A stretch of 64,000 nt of DNA from Valencia hispanica (taxonomy: Eukaryota > Chordata > Actinopteri > Cyprinodontiformes > Valenciidae): NCBI GenBank assembly GCA_963556495.2, contig OY747711.1:35068914-35132913 (forward strand), written 5' to 3'. Positions within the stretch are counted from its first letter, which is position 1. Every line of letters begins with the position of its first letter. The position numbers and the translations under genes are program-made. The notes under the pieces are model-generated. The model searched no databases, was not told where the DNA came from, and saw nothing but the letters and a program-made list of their open reading frames with translations. Shown here piece after piece: positions 23,495 through 33,840 of the stretch.

Positions 23495-23902
23495 ATGCCT
23501 TGGCGTTGTGTTGGGGGATTTTGCTCAAATACACACAAGGACTGTGTCAGCTTATTTAAGTTTCCCAAAGACCCAAAGTTACTGTTTAAGTGGGTGAAAC
23601 AGGTTAGACGCACCCGTGAGAAGTGGGCTCCCTCCTCCTCCTCTCTTCTCTGTTCGGAGCATTTTGAGCAGAATTGTTTTGATTACTATGATAAAGGAAT
23701 CACTGGGTTGTTTAGTTCAACACAAGCCTGTGTTGCTGCTGACAGCTGTACCTACAGTGTTCTAGAGGAGTGTGGCGGCGGTACCATGGTGGGGCTCGTG
23801 GACTGCGATGCGACACTGACAGCGACAGCCTCAGCATCACTACTCCTACAAGCTCGACTTCCACTGATACCCCAGTTAGATCTCGTGTTTCTGGAAGCAT
23901 AG
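23495..23902 (+). CDS. THAP zinc-finger protein of the Kolobok-like element, probably decayed
   Basis: The THAP domain binds specific DNA through a C2CH zinc site; transposases use it to recognise element ends. The start at 23495 (MPWRC...) is chosen because THAP proteins begin M-P-x-x-C at the N-terminus; an in-frame ATG three codons earlier is not needed. Zinc ligands are visible as C5, C10, C53 and H56 (C-x4-C, x42, C-x2-H), with the FKFPKDP and RTREKWAPS segments between. The usual AVPTF box after the finger is not visible, and after residue 75 the sequence is low-complexity before the stop at codon 136. A following exon may be missing. It may also be a truncated relic; a free-standing host THAP gene is unlikely because the transposon ends enclose it. 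Confidence 0.7.
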   Translation: MPWRCVGGFCSNTHKDCVSLFKFPKDPKLLFKWVKQVRRTREKWAPSSSSLLCSEHFEQNCFDYYDKGITGLFSSTQACVAADSCTYSVLEECGGGTMVGLVDCDATLTATASASLLLQARLPLIPQLDLVFLEA

Positions 23903-26160
23903 GCTCATTTTAGCCGGGGACACCAGGGACATGTCCCGACCACTTTTCTAAACCTGATGCGGAATTTCCTACCAGCGCAGATCTAACATCCACTTGTGCT
24001 CCCAGCACAATTTCCACATAATCAGTATCTGAACAGGCTATTTTTTAAATTGCTCCATTGCACTCTTATATAGTCATGATTTCTTTCTGCGCAGATGCTG
24101 TAGTATTCTTTGCAGTGGATACATCAAGGTTTTAGTCCGTATGCAAACATGCTCAGGGCAGACTCCTACAGTACCGCTGGTACCCGTTTCAAGATGGAAA
24201 AATACATCAATTAAACTTTATGGCTCTGGCTGAAGTTTCTTTACTGCAGGTTAAAAAATATTAATTTAATACTTTTGTTTGTTTACGACTCTCAAAGAGA
24301 ATGGTGTTGAAATATTGTGTTCATAGAGAGAACATGCCAAATATTCCCCCAGCTTTGAGCTGACAGCAGAATGTTCCCACTATCCTGCGCTGCCAGAGAG
24401 ATATTTATCTGCGACTGAAGTTGTGATTTAGGAACGGAGAGCGCAGATAAAGCCAGGGACTGTGGACAATATTTTGTTTCTGCACAGAGATCTCTGCATT
24501 AAATTTATTTCAGATGTAGCCTACAATGTTACAAAGAAATAAAAGGAACATAATTCATTGTAATATAATTTACAACACTTGGGGATTGTGTTATTTTCTG
24601 TCGTTGATCGGTTTTTTAAAACTGTAGCTTAATGGAAAAATGTAAAGGCCGTTGTTAAAGTGCAGCAGGAAAATCGAGTGAGAAAATGAAGCAGGACATC
24701 ACATAAAAGTTTACTTTCTGACGGGCGGCTCAACCACTCCATTACTCCATCAGGTAGTGAGTGCATTCACAAAAAGGAATAGGCCTACCATGTGAAGAGT
24801 GTTTGTGTGATAAGCTTTTGCCGTCAGTTTATTATGACGCAACCACTATTCATTAGTACAATAATCAGAAACCCCCGTGGACCCGCAAACTAACAGTCGT
24901 CTTTCATTGTGAAAGTTTACAATTTATGCCACTGAGCACTTGATGCAGACGCACAGTCATTTTCAACTTTACGCACAGAGTTTAGGAAACTGAATCAATC
25001 AAAAACGATTCTAATGAGAGCATCATCATCGCAGACCTGGACACCGTACTTAATGCAGCGCTATATCCTCCTGCTGAGGCAATAAGGAAAGTTGAGAAAG
25101 AAGTGGCTCTTGTTATTCCAGTCTGCAAAGTGCGAGCGGAGTGGATTCAGCCTCCTTAATGCACAAGGTGCACAATTCACGTCCATAGACCATGAGAAAG
25201 TTGTGAGACTGCAGGTAAAATGTTCATATTTAGTACATGTTTTCATCTGCTCCATGTGAGATGGCACCATGGAGATTCTTTGTTCAGATTGTTCGGGCTG
25301 AATATTAACTAAAATCAATGAAGAATGAAATAATATTGAATGTTTCAGATTTTTTCAAATTTTAAAAAACTCTCAAAGACAGAAAATAACGGGATCCCTG
25401 ATTAAACGTTAATCATATTAGAATTAATCATCTCTCTTTTACTGATTTGAAATTTTCCATCCGCGGGTTCCCGCACCATGCAGGACTATGAACTGTTAAA
25501 GTTTCCCCGCACAGAACGGCAAGGGTTGTAAAGGGAACGTGTTTTATTACTGCGTATATAGCCTATGTCGCTAACTGCTGAATAATTATAGGCTATATGA
25601 ATAATCAATAATTGTCCCCAGAAGTTTTAAAAACAAACTGACGCCCTTGTCCAGGAGAGACGGGAGCAGTTTTGCTATAATTATGAATAATTCAAACTAT
25701 TTAGTGAGTCTGATAAAGAAGTTAAAGAACGTGTTTCACCTGAAAATAATAAATTGGTATGATAATCATAAATAAGAATTCTAATGAAGAAAGTCTTAGG
25801 CTACTTGCTTTGTCTTGTTTGCCTTGAATGTCTGCCTACAATATGATTTTATTTTCCGATATCAGTCTCAGACCTCATAAATAGTACGTCTGGATTAGTT
25901 ATTTTTAGTTTTAAAACTGATTTACCATATTTACATTATCTACGCTAATGTTTATTTTTCAGGTCACTACTAAAATCACTACATGTTAATATTATTATGC
26001 TCATTTATATCATTTTGTTAATTATTTGAAAAGAAAAGAAGCCACGATTAAAAGTTATTTCTAATCCTTACCAACCTGTGTTTCCCTGATGTCACTTCTC
26101 CCGCTAGCTTCTCTGACCCGCTTTCTTCTATCCTTCTCAGTCGTTATGTACAGCTCTTAC

Positions 26161-26288
26161 CTGTATGGTTCGATGCCCCCACCACCTCTAGAAGCACCAG
26201 AACCGGATGCATTTTCCACCTCTAAAACCATCTCAAGGCTAAAACTGGAGGAAGAATCTTTCGAGCCTTCAAATATGAGCGCCTCCAT
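26161..26288 (-). CDS. First exon of a second gene in the Kolobok-like element
   Basis: Read on the minus strand, an ATG at 26288 opens 42 codons plus 2 bases: MEALIFEGSKDSSSSFSLEM, an acidic stretch, then a SGASRGGGGIEPY segment. It ends at CATACAG/gtaaga, a strong splice donor. The short acidic/serine-rich start, the glycine run and the donor look like a genuine first coding exon. The gene runs inward from the right terminal repeat, convergent with the THAP ORF. I could not find the next exon. Its product is unknown; a transposon-encoded partner protein is inferred from position only. Confidence 0.5.
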
Positions 26289-26519
26289 CAGGCCTGACAG
26301 CGGTAGTTTTTGGACAGTCCAGCCTGAGCGGTTCTGTCGCTGACGTCACATGGAGACGTAGCTTTGAAGCCGCGGTTAAGCTAAAATTTTTGAAACTCTA
26401 ATTATCGCGTAAAATCAAGTCTGTTCGGCTCATAAATGTACACAACCACATAATTTGACAAGATGCATTATGTCATAATACATTTACATGAAGTCAGCTT
26501 CGTGTCATGAGATCTTTAA

Positions 26520-26969
26520 TGTTATTTTCTACTGATGACAGTACCTGCATCACTGTCTCCAATGCAATTAGGCAATTAAGAACCTGTCCTTAAGACCCTA
26601 CATCTGTCTGAATTTAAAACGATAGATAAAAGTGCCTTAAAATAATTGTACAGAGCTATGCTACTAAGTAGTCTGCACATTTTTAGAGTGATGCAACACA
26701 CAGCGTTTTTCTTTATCCAACTTCATGCACACCTCTATGAATGTATGGCGCAGTGTTGGGACCAAAATTAAGACTACTTCCCTGGAGGCTATATCCATTC
26801 CGAAGCCAGCAACTGATCTGACTATTGATAGGCCGGCATCGGCAACTGAGAGACCGGCGCTGGCAACTGAAGCCGTTGTCAGACAGAAGTTCTGGAATAT
26901 TTGCTGACAATTCCATCCGGTCTTTAACCGGAGTTGTGTTTTTAAATACACCACTTTTTTCCAGAACAT
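26520..26969. other. Unassigned stretch
   Basis: Contains a minus-strand open frame (26664-26996) with an imperfect internal repeat (SVASAGLSVADAGLS), caused by DNA repeats of the GCCGGC..CAACTGA type around 26829-26868. No domain recognised. Possibly transposon debris next to the following MITE. Confidence 0.35.
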
Positions 26970-27359
26970 TGCCTTTCGGCTGCTTTCACACAGCAAGAAA
27001 TGTACTGGAGGATCCTGATGAATGTCTGTGGATGGTGGGGGGTGCGGGGAGTGGGGGTTGTTTGTGGATATGACGTTAACTTAGTGCAGTGGATATACGT
27101 AAGTTCCCCAAACAAAGGGATTATTGCAAAGATGGTAGACGAAACAGCAGCTCTATTGCAGTGCTCGTCTTTGTGATGTGTGCAATTTGAGAAGACAACT
27201 TGAGAGACATCGACAAAGAAGCTGAAAGGAAAATTGTGACATTTATACGTCATCAATGTGTGCGCTCACAGCGTTCCCTGCCCCCCTCCCCTTTTCCCCA
27301 CTGCCCCACACCCCTCCAGCTTTCCTGGAACATTACGTGACTGTCTGAATGCAAACCCC
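26970..27359. mobile_element. Harbinger-like MITE
   Basis: The left segment (TTTCACACAG..AATGT, then GGGG-rich) and the right segment read inward (TTCAGACAG..ACGTAATGT, then a GGGG-rich run) are long imperfect inverted repeats. Inside, a plus-strand ATG at about 27131 opens MVDETAALLQ and a shifted frame reads LRRQLERHRQRS, resembling the N-terminus of Harbinger transposases. Boundaries are approximate and no target duplication was resolved. Confidence 0.45.
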
Positions 27360-27662
27360 ATACCGCGAAAAGTCAGCTCTTATTACTAGGTCTTCATCCA
27401 TAAAATTACCGGTAAAGGGAATCCGGACAAAGTCTTTATTGGCCCTCACTGTATTATTCCTCCATTATTCAAATTTAATCAAAATTATTTATAATGACAG
27501 CAGACAGAAAACGCTAAAGAAAGTTATGGTAAATGGAGTTATGTCTCACTTACTTGTGAGTTATTTTTTTCATAAAATTTGATGCTTGCCGTTTATATTG
27601 GTTTAACTTGTACAATTTGAATTGATTGTAAATTTAATGCTGCACATCCATGTGTTATTTGT
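27360..27662. other. Unassigned AT-rich DNA
   Basis: Nothing recognised. Confidence 0.4.
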
Positions 27663-27837
27663 ATCTCACATAAGTGACCTCAGCTAGCGGTGGTGCAGGG
27701 GAGGGAGATTGAATGTAGGCAAGGTAGGTGAAGTGTCTTGCCCAAGGACACAACAACATGTAGCTGGTGGACGCTGGAATTGAACCAACAATTTCTGGGT
27801 TGCAGGCTGACAACTCTACCACTGAGCTACAGCCGCC
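27663..27837 (-). mobile_element. tRNA-derived SINE
   Basis: Read on the minus strand it begins GGGCGGCTGTAGCTCAGTGG, with a polymerase III A box (TAGCTCAGTGG) and a B box (GGTTCAATTCC) at tRNA spacing. It then has a non-tRNA body containing TGTCCTTGGGCAAGACACTT, shared by common fish SINEs. The tRNA part has the wrong downstream sequence for a functional tRNA gene. The 3' end and target duplication were not resolved. Confidence 0.85.
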
Positions 27838-28299
27838 CTGATAGAGTAGTAGATGGCTATCTTGTGTTTGGAAGGATAGTATTAGCTCTTAAGGGGAAAC
27901 AATTGTCTCTTAAAATACAGTATTTGGATACAGCATTCTGAGCAACCAGCTTCTTTAGCAATGACCTGTTGCTAGGTGTCCGTAACTGTTTCCTGGACAA
28001 CTGCTGTGTCAACAATCTTCCTTTGACTGGTAGGTCATAACATGGCCATTACGACTTCACATTTCTGCATTAAAACTTTTTTTATTACTCTGATGTGATA
28101 TTCAAATTTGTGAGAATTTGAATTTTAGGTTTCCATTTGCTGTAAACCACAATCATCCAAAGAATGAACACTTAAAATATATTACTCCATATTTAACAAA
28201 CCTATGTAGTATAAAGTTTCACTTTTTAATAAAGTTATTAAAATACACCTTTAAGTAATATTTTGGTTTACTGAGGTACACCTTTCAGTAATAATGGTG
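27838..28299. other. Unassigned AT-rich DNA
   Basis: Nothing recognised. Confidence 0.4.
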
Positions 28300-28425
28300 G
28301 AGAAATGAATCCCTTTTAACAAGAAGGAAATTCCAGGAGAACTACAACCAGGTTCAGGATAAGCAGCTATCTGCCATCATTGAGTTGGAACTGAGAGGAC
28401 AGAAGGGAGAAAAACGCCACCTGGC
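28300..28425 (-). mobile_element. Degenerate copy of the retroposon seen at 40425-40779
   Basis: CCCTTTTAACAAGAAGGAAA, the CAGAAC-like and CAGGTTCAGGATAAGCAGC segments, ATCTGCCAT and GAGAGGACAGAAGG align in order with about 40670-40775. It lacks the TTCAAT/TTTATTTATATAG end that defines the 3' terminus. Strand is inferred from that second copy. Confidence 0.5.
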
Positions 28426-30835
28426 CTATGGGTGAGCAGAGGACCTTAGTGAAAAAAACTAAAACTAAATGTAGGATATTTCTTTTTTCTGAACGAAAAA
28501 CAAAATCAAAATGCAATATGAATAAGTGGAAAATAATATAACTATCGTTTTAGGTTTGGTCCAGTGTTTTCTAGAATGTGAATGCAAAATCTCAGTTATG
28601 TTGATTAATGTATATATTGTCAGTAGAAGAATGCTTTAAAGTAAATGTGTTAATTTCTAAACTTATTTTAGATACTAACTTAGCTTAGAAAAAATACAAA
28701 TTGGGTTTTAAACAGTGAGATACAATTACATACCAGTCAATCATAAAATAAAGGAGATCACACATGATCAATAAGAATGGTAAACAAAGTTAAAGAGAAC
28801 ATATTGAGATCTTACTTTATGGCATATTTTCTTGAGTGAGCTCTGCCATGCATCCTGAATTGCATTGTAATCAAGTTTTGACATAACTCCATTTACTTTT
28901 TGTGTGATAAATAACATGATCACTAAAAAAATCCACCTTAACAAGTAGCAAATAAAGTTTCACTGTGATTTAAGCAGCAGATGAAAACCCAGATTAAAAT
29001 GTTAACACCCACCAATAGTCAATGGTGCAGTACAGTTAAGAAAACTGCTCACAGTGGTGGTCAGTGGTGAATGTTTTTTTTGTGTTGTGAAAACTGTGAT
29101 GTTTTGCCAGGGGGAGGTTTTTCCAAGAAGAAATTTCAAGTAAACAGGAAAAGCCAAAAACATGCCAAAATGTCTTGGTTTATGGCTTTCTTTCTTCCCA
29201 TATAAAAGTGAGCTGCTACTGTCTTCTGTTCTTCAGTGAAGCAAAAAGGGACAGTTTGATGTGAAAAGCCTGGGAACACAGGCTGAGATTACAAAGACTA
29301 TACAGCAATACAATAACAAAAGCTTTAACAAAATGACAAACATGTATATTAGGTACAGGACATGATGGTGAGTGTTTATTTCTCAAGCCTTGTATAAAGA
29401 AGTTTTAAATAAAAACATAAAAAGGGCCTAATGGATCTATAATTCTCTTGAAAAATGTAGGGACATATTTTACACAAAGAGGTCAAGTAAGCAGCTTCGA
29501 TCCTCCCCAAAACGTCCTGGCTGAACAAAGCTTAGTAGCATGAGTGGGCAGACAAAAGAAAAAACAAGAATGTATGAAAGAGGCAACTGTAGGAGGTTAG
29601 CTGGGCCAAAGATCTCCATGAACTTCATCCTAATTAATCCAGAACAGCATGAGACATGTCTTCTCAGAGCATCGTGGGAAACCAAAAGGTGCTGAAGAGA
29701 GTGGGAGTGTGAAAGTTTAAGTTTTGACATAATGTTGATGCCAAAACACCAACACCAAGGGAGGTTTGAAGAGGAGGAAGAAAAGAGGAGGCATTAATGA
29801 TGACAATACTTCGAATAACAATGTTCTGAGATACCTTTAACAGATATCCTTTTCATTATTATTATTAAAAATACACTCCCAAAAAACATGCAGCATATCT
29901 TAATTAGATTTGAGTCTCCATACACTGTTTTCATCCATTTTGAAGTTCTTTAGGACCAAATCTTGTATTTTGCTTTTAAACTACCTTAACAAATAATAAA
30001 AGACAAAGAATTGAAAATGATATTCATCTAAATATATTCATAACCTTTCTGCAATATAATATTCATTTTCTATGACATTTCAGTTTGAAGTGATTTTCTA
30101 GATATTTCTCATCTTCTGTACGCAGCATAAAGATAGGATCATGGTCTAGCTGGGCCACTAAAACCCTGAAATTTCATGGGTAAACCTTTTGTGCATCACT
30201 TCAGCTTCACATTTCATGACACTGCCATATCAAAAAGTGTTATGGTGCATAAGGCTTTCTTCTTCAAACATATTTTTCCAAGGATTGCCTAAGATTTAAG
30301 GATCTCCAACAAGGCCGTCCTGATGAAACTCTGCAATTGTGACATTTCTATCTGTAGACGGGCACTCATGCAATCACTCCGACAGACTGGTTTCCAAGGA
30401 TGCTGATGAATGAGGATTCAATTTGACCAAAACAGGCCAAAACTCAACTGGATGAAGCCAGAAACCTTCAGGATGTCAATTTGTGGGTTGAATTAGACTG
30501 AAATTGAGTAGTTTTGGGCACAAGGATGTAGTTTTTGATTAAAGAAACGAGCAACATTGAATTTTGTGAATACTATTTCAAGAGGCAGGAAAAAAGGAGC
30601 AATCAGCAGTAATGGATCTCTCAACTGGATATTGAAAACTCATTAGATAATTGGGAAAGAAATGCCCAAAACCCTATAAAAAAATCATAAACATCTCTAA
30701 GACAACATATCTCTATTTTGTAATACTAGTTCGGGAGATCTACTCACTGTGAAAGCTTCTGGTCAAATACCAACGTATTAGAAGTTATCATAGATGATAT
30801 GGTTGCCTTCTAATTTATAATTCCATAGAATTCCA
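28426..30835. other. 2.4 kb without recognised features
   Basis: AT-rich DNA. The minus-strand frame 29470-29730 has no supporting features. No repeat ends recognised. Confidence 0.45.
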
Positions 30836-31147
30836 CAGATCTTATCTGTGCTACCCCTCAATCCGTGCTACCCTGTAGCACTGCTCATGTGCATTTCGAT
30901 GTTACGTCACAATTCGCTAACTCAGCAAATCTGTCATCAAGAATTCCTACCTGGAAGTTCCATTTGTCTGTTTTATTTGTATGAAGTTTACAGTGAGTTT
31001 TATTCAAATTATTTTATTACTGGCTAATTTTTATTCAAAAATATGTTAAGGCTTTCCTTAAGCTACTTGTTTCAAGTTTAAATGAAAGCCCTTGTATGTT
31101 AGTTTCACTTCTGTGATATCGTTATGCATGTAAACAAGTCCCATTAA

Positions 31148-31287
31148 TTAGAGTTGTAGAGTAAATGCGGTGTATTCTGTGGGCTATTTGTGCTTATAAT
31201 CATACTACATTTTAATATTAGAGTCATATAATAAATGCAGCGTATTTTGCGGGCTATTTGTGCTTATAATCATACTACATTTTAATA
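31148..31287. repeat. Tandem duplication, two 70-bp units
   Basis: Units 31148-31217 and 31218-31287 share the block GGGCTATTTGTGCTTATAAT and the sequence after it exactly, and differ in the first half. Confidence 0.9.
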
Positions 31288-31426
31288 TTTTGGAGTAATA
31301 ATACTGCTATCTGCTTTACGTCTTACTGGCTTGGTATACATTCATTAGCTGCTTTACAAACTAATAACAGATTTCCAGAGTTATCAGTCATCTACATATC
31401 AGTACTATCACAGTTTGTTTGTGCTA

Positions 31427-31675
31427 CCCACATATATTTAACAGGTAGGATATTCTTATCATTGTTTTTCAGGGCACCTATTTGTGCTATTTATCTATAT
31501 TTAACAGGTAGGATATTCTGATCACTGTTTTTAGTGCATTTATATGTTTTCCCATGTATATTAACAGGTAGGATATTCTGATCACTGTTTTTAGTTCATT
31601 TATATGTGCTACCCACATATACTTAACAGGTGGGATATTCTGATCAAGGTTTTCTGTGCATCTTTATGTGGTAGT
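31427..31675. repeat. Four ~60-bp tandem units
   Basis: Each unit carries AACAGGTAGGATATTCT (GGTGGG in the last) and, in the better preserved units, starts with GTGCTACCCACATAT. The octamer of the surrounding element is therefore part of the repeat unit. Confidence 0.85.
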
Positions 31676-32460
31676 TTTAGCTTTATATTAAAAAGGTAGC
31701 ATGAAAGAAAAGTTTTCGATATTGATATCAATTATTGCTATGTTAGGCATTGCTGCTAAACTGCGACTTCAATCCCGTCACTTGAAAAATATTTTCTGAT
31801 GATTATATTTAACATCAAAGCTAACAGTTGTTGTTTTCCGCATGTAAATATACCGGTAGCACTTTTCGAGGGGTAGCACCGACAGATACACATAGCTTTC
31901 TATGCATGCTACGATAGAACATTCTGAGGAGGTAGCACAGATCGTCAGAACAAGAGATTTTTGTTCCCCCAGTAATTAAATAAAAAAAGTGAAACTCAGA
32001 TTTAACGGAGTGGTACATTTCAAGGGTTAATTTCTGTTATCTTGCTGATTGTGGTTTGTAGTGAATGAAAAACTTTAAATTGAGTTAATCAGAAAATGTT
32101 AATATAACATAAAACTAAATAAAAGTATTGCTAATAAAGAAATGTTTTGCTATGGCAATGGTGTGGCTTACACAATCATGTATACATTGTCCAGTAAACA
32201 ATGATTGACACCCTCCACAAGAAGCTTGAGCTACACAAATTCACTTCTAAAGAAGTGAGAGTTTCAGTGTGCTGTATCCAAGCATTGTAAATAAAAAGTG
32301 GAATGGAAGAAAAAAAAGGTGGTAGAAAAAGGTGCATAAGCAATTGAAGTAACTGGTACACAAGGCATGCACTAAAGCTTGGGACAATGAAGTGCCCGCC
32401 ACACACGTGAACAGTACGTAGTCAGGATATGGGTGACAACTGTTACATTTGTTGCATTTA

Positions 32461-32989
32461 GGTCGGGAATATACTTGCTTTCAATTACGCATACGCATGT
32501 TTATCATGGCTGCCTTGCATAGCTTGTGTTTGTTTCAAGCGTCGTATGTGCATGTCCTCTGAAATTAACGCAATGCGTCCGCACACTGCAATATGCGAGT
32601 AACCAGTAGGAGGAATTTAGACCGGATATCCACGGCGGGGTCAACAGTGGCAAAAGCAGAAACATCAAGATGTCTGAAAGCTTCGAGGACAAGCTAATAG
32701 ATTAGGGGTCTCACATACCATCTACGTAACTGCCGCCGTCTTTTTTTCTGTCATGATCTCAACAATAACCAGAAGCTTATCTCTTCTGTGGTCGCCATGT
32801 TTGTTTTGTTTTTACCCTACAAAGTCCGGAAACACCGGCACTCTATCTTGAATGAGTTCTGTACTCTGCCTCCTAGTGGAATTCTTCAGTACTACGTGGA
32901 GTGCGCAACAAGTACGTTCCCAAGACACAACCTGCTGCTTGTGTCAACGCGACGTTACGTGAGGGTAAAAAGCAAGTATATTCCTGGCC
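32461..32989 (+). mobile_element. Harbinger-like MITE inside Tc1 relic B
   Basis: The ends are inverted: GGTCGGGAATATACTTGCTT on the left and, read from the right, GGCCAGGAATATACTTGCTT. The flanks TTA (32458-32460) and TTG (32990-32992) fit a 3-bp TWA-type Harbinger target with one change. An internal ATG at about 32671 opens MSESFEDKLID, like the start of the MADF/Myb-type accessory proteins of Harbinger elements, then stops. Removing it rejoins the Tc1 transposase remnant. Confidence 0.7.
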
Positions 32990-33054
32990 TTGGCCATTTC
33001 TGAACCAGAGACATCATCAAAAGTGTCTTGGACTTAGTGATTTGGAGTAAGGAG

Positions 33055-33185
33055 GGGCAAGGCAAGGAAAGGACACTTTATTTGTATAGCACACTTTCAG
33101 CAACAAGACAATTCAAGATGCTTTGGGTGATTAGGGGATAAAACAAAAGCAGCAATAGAACAGTAAAAGCCTAAAATACAACACT
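33055..33185 (-). mobile_element. 5'-truncated L2-type LINE 3' end inside Tc1 relic B
   Basis: GGCAAGGCAAGGAAAGGACACTTTATTTGTATAGCACACTTTCAGCAACAAG matches the 3' terminus at 52795 onward in order and orientation (shown here as landmarks, tail GGCAAGG and core TTTGTATAGCACACTTTCA). Only the untranslated end is present. It sits between two parts of the Tc1 transposase remnant. Confidence 0.7.
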
Positions 33186-33840
33186 GGACTGTTGCCCAGT
33201 GGTCTGTTTTCTTTTCAGATGAAAGTAAATGTATTTTATTTGGCGATCAAGAGTCTCCATCAAGGATCAAAATTTCTTGAGGCCCACATTAGAGTTTCTA
33301 AAGTCAGTGATGATACTGGGGGCCATGTCATTTGCTGGTCAGCTGTGTTTTATCTAGTCTGAAATTAGCAAGGCTTTCCAACAGGGAAATTTTAGAGTCT
33401 AAAATGATTCCCTCTTCTGGCAAGTTTTTTTAACAATATTGATTTTATTTCCCAGCAGGACTTGGCACACACACTGCCAAAACTACCAATAACTCCTTTG
33501 ATTACCATGGTATCATCATTGGGGCTTACTGACCAGCAAGCTAGCCTGACATAAAGCCCATAGACAAGCCATGCGGTACTGACAAGAGGAAGAGGAGAGA
33601 CTAGAGTCAACAACGCAGATGAGATCAAGTGCAACCTGGGCTTCTGCAACACCACAGCAGAACCATAGACTGATTTTATCCATGCCATGCTGCATTGATG
33701 CAGTAATTCATGCAAAAGGAGCTTCGGCCAACTATTTAGGGCGTGAAACATTGACATACTTTTTCAGTATAAAGAATTCTGTATTTAAACAAAAGTAATT
33801 CTGACTGATCTTGTTTAATCAAGTTTTCAGAGAAACCAAT

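Larger units (their letters stand above)
23206..26515. mobile_element. Kolobok-like DNA transposon with THAP gene and convergent second gene
   Basis: The terminal inverted repeats are 23 bp with two differences: AGACCTCATGACACGAAG at 23206 and AGATCTCATGACACGAAG read inward from 26515. Both ends abut TTAA (23202-23205 and 26516-26519), the target duplication of Kolobok and piggyBac elements. A THAP-domain ORF starts 290 bp in from the left end and points inward. A spliced-looking first exon (26161-26288) starts about 230 bp in from the right end and also points inward. The interior, 23.9-26.1 kb, has no recognisable transposase core and includes extra unassigned sequence, so the copy is decayed. 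Kolobok assignment combines TTAA with a THAP domain and is inference. Confidence 0.65.
30836..31950. mobile_element. Unidentified element organised around the octamer GTGCTACC
   Basis: GTGCTACC occurs exactly at 30848, 30865, 31431 and 31606, and its complement GGTAGCAC at 31855, 31872 and 31931. Left-side copies all point one way and right-side copies the other. The left end ATCTGTGCTACCCCTCA mirrors the right end, which read inward is ATCTGTGCTACCTCCTCA. A perfect 7-bp-arm palindrome, GTGCTAC-cct-GTAGCAC, lies at 30865-30881. Terminal inversion with many subterminal motif copies is the architecture of some cut-and-paste transposons. No transposase is present and I recognise no family. Target duplication is not clear. 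Confidence 0.5.
31985..33840 (+). pseudogene. Tc1-like transposon relic B, interrupted twice
   Basis: The AT-rich 5' flank (to about 32160) resembles that of relic A. Transposase remnants run in order. From about 32200 there is the helix-turn-helix region (ATTGACACC..., SAVSKH-like, then a basic RKRCTS-like stretch); around 32425-32460 DMGxNC; then a Harbinger-like MITE. At 33003-33055 comes LNQR...K, then an L2 fragment. From 33190 there is W(T)VAQWS-like and FSDESK, the first catalytic D region; at about 33450-33500 FPAGLGTHTAK-like, replacing QQDLAPAHTA; at about 33525 the PANSPDL-equivalent; at about 33700 DAVIHAK. Frameshifts and stops throughout make it inactive. Coordinates are approximate. 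Confidence 0.7.

Noticed and set aside
25022..25160. A coding exon inside the Kolobok-like element (IIIADLDTVLNAALYPP... on plus; VYGRELCTLCIKEAE on minus)
   Set aside because: Both strands show short open segments ending near splice-like sites, but neither has both boundaries nor a recognisable domain.
26664..26996. A 110-codon minus-strand gene with repeated SVASAGLSVADAGLS
   Set aside because: The repeat comes from short DNA repeats next to a MITE; no domain, splice signals or related protein are recognised.
27780..27837. A tRNA gene on the minus strand
   Set aside because: A and B boxes are present, but the sequence continues into a fish SINE body and the acceptor stem does not close, so it is a tRNA-derived SINE.
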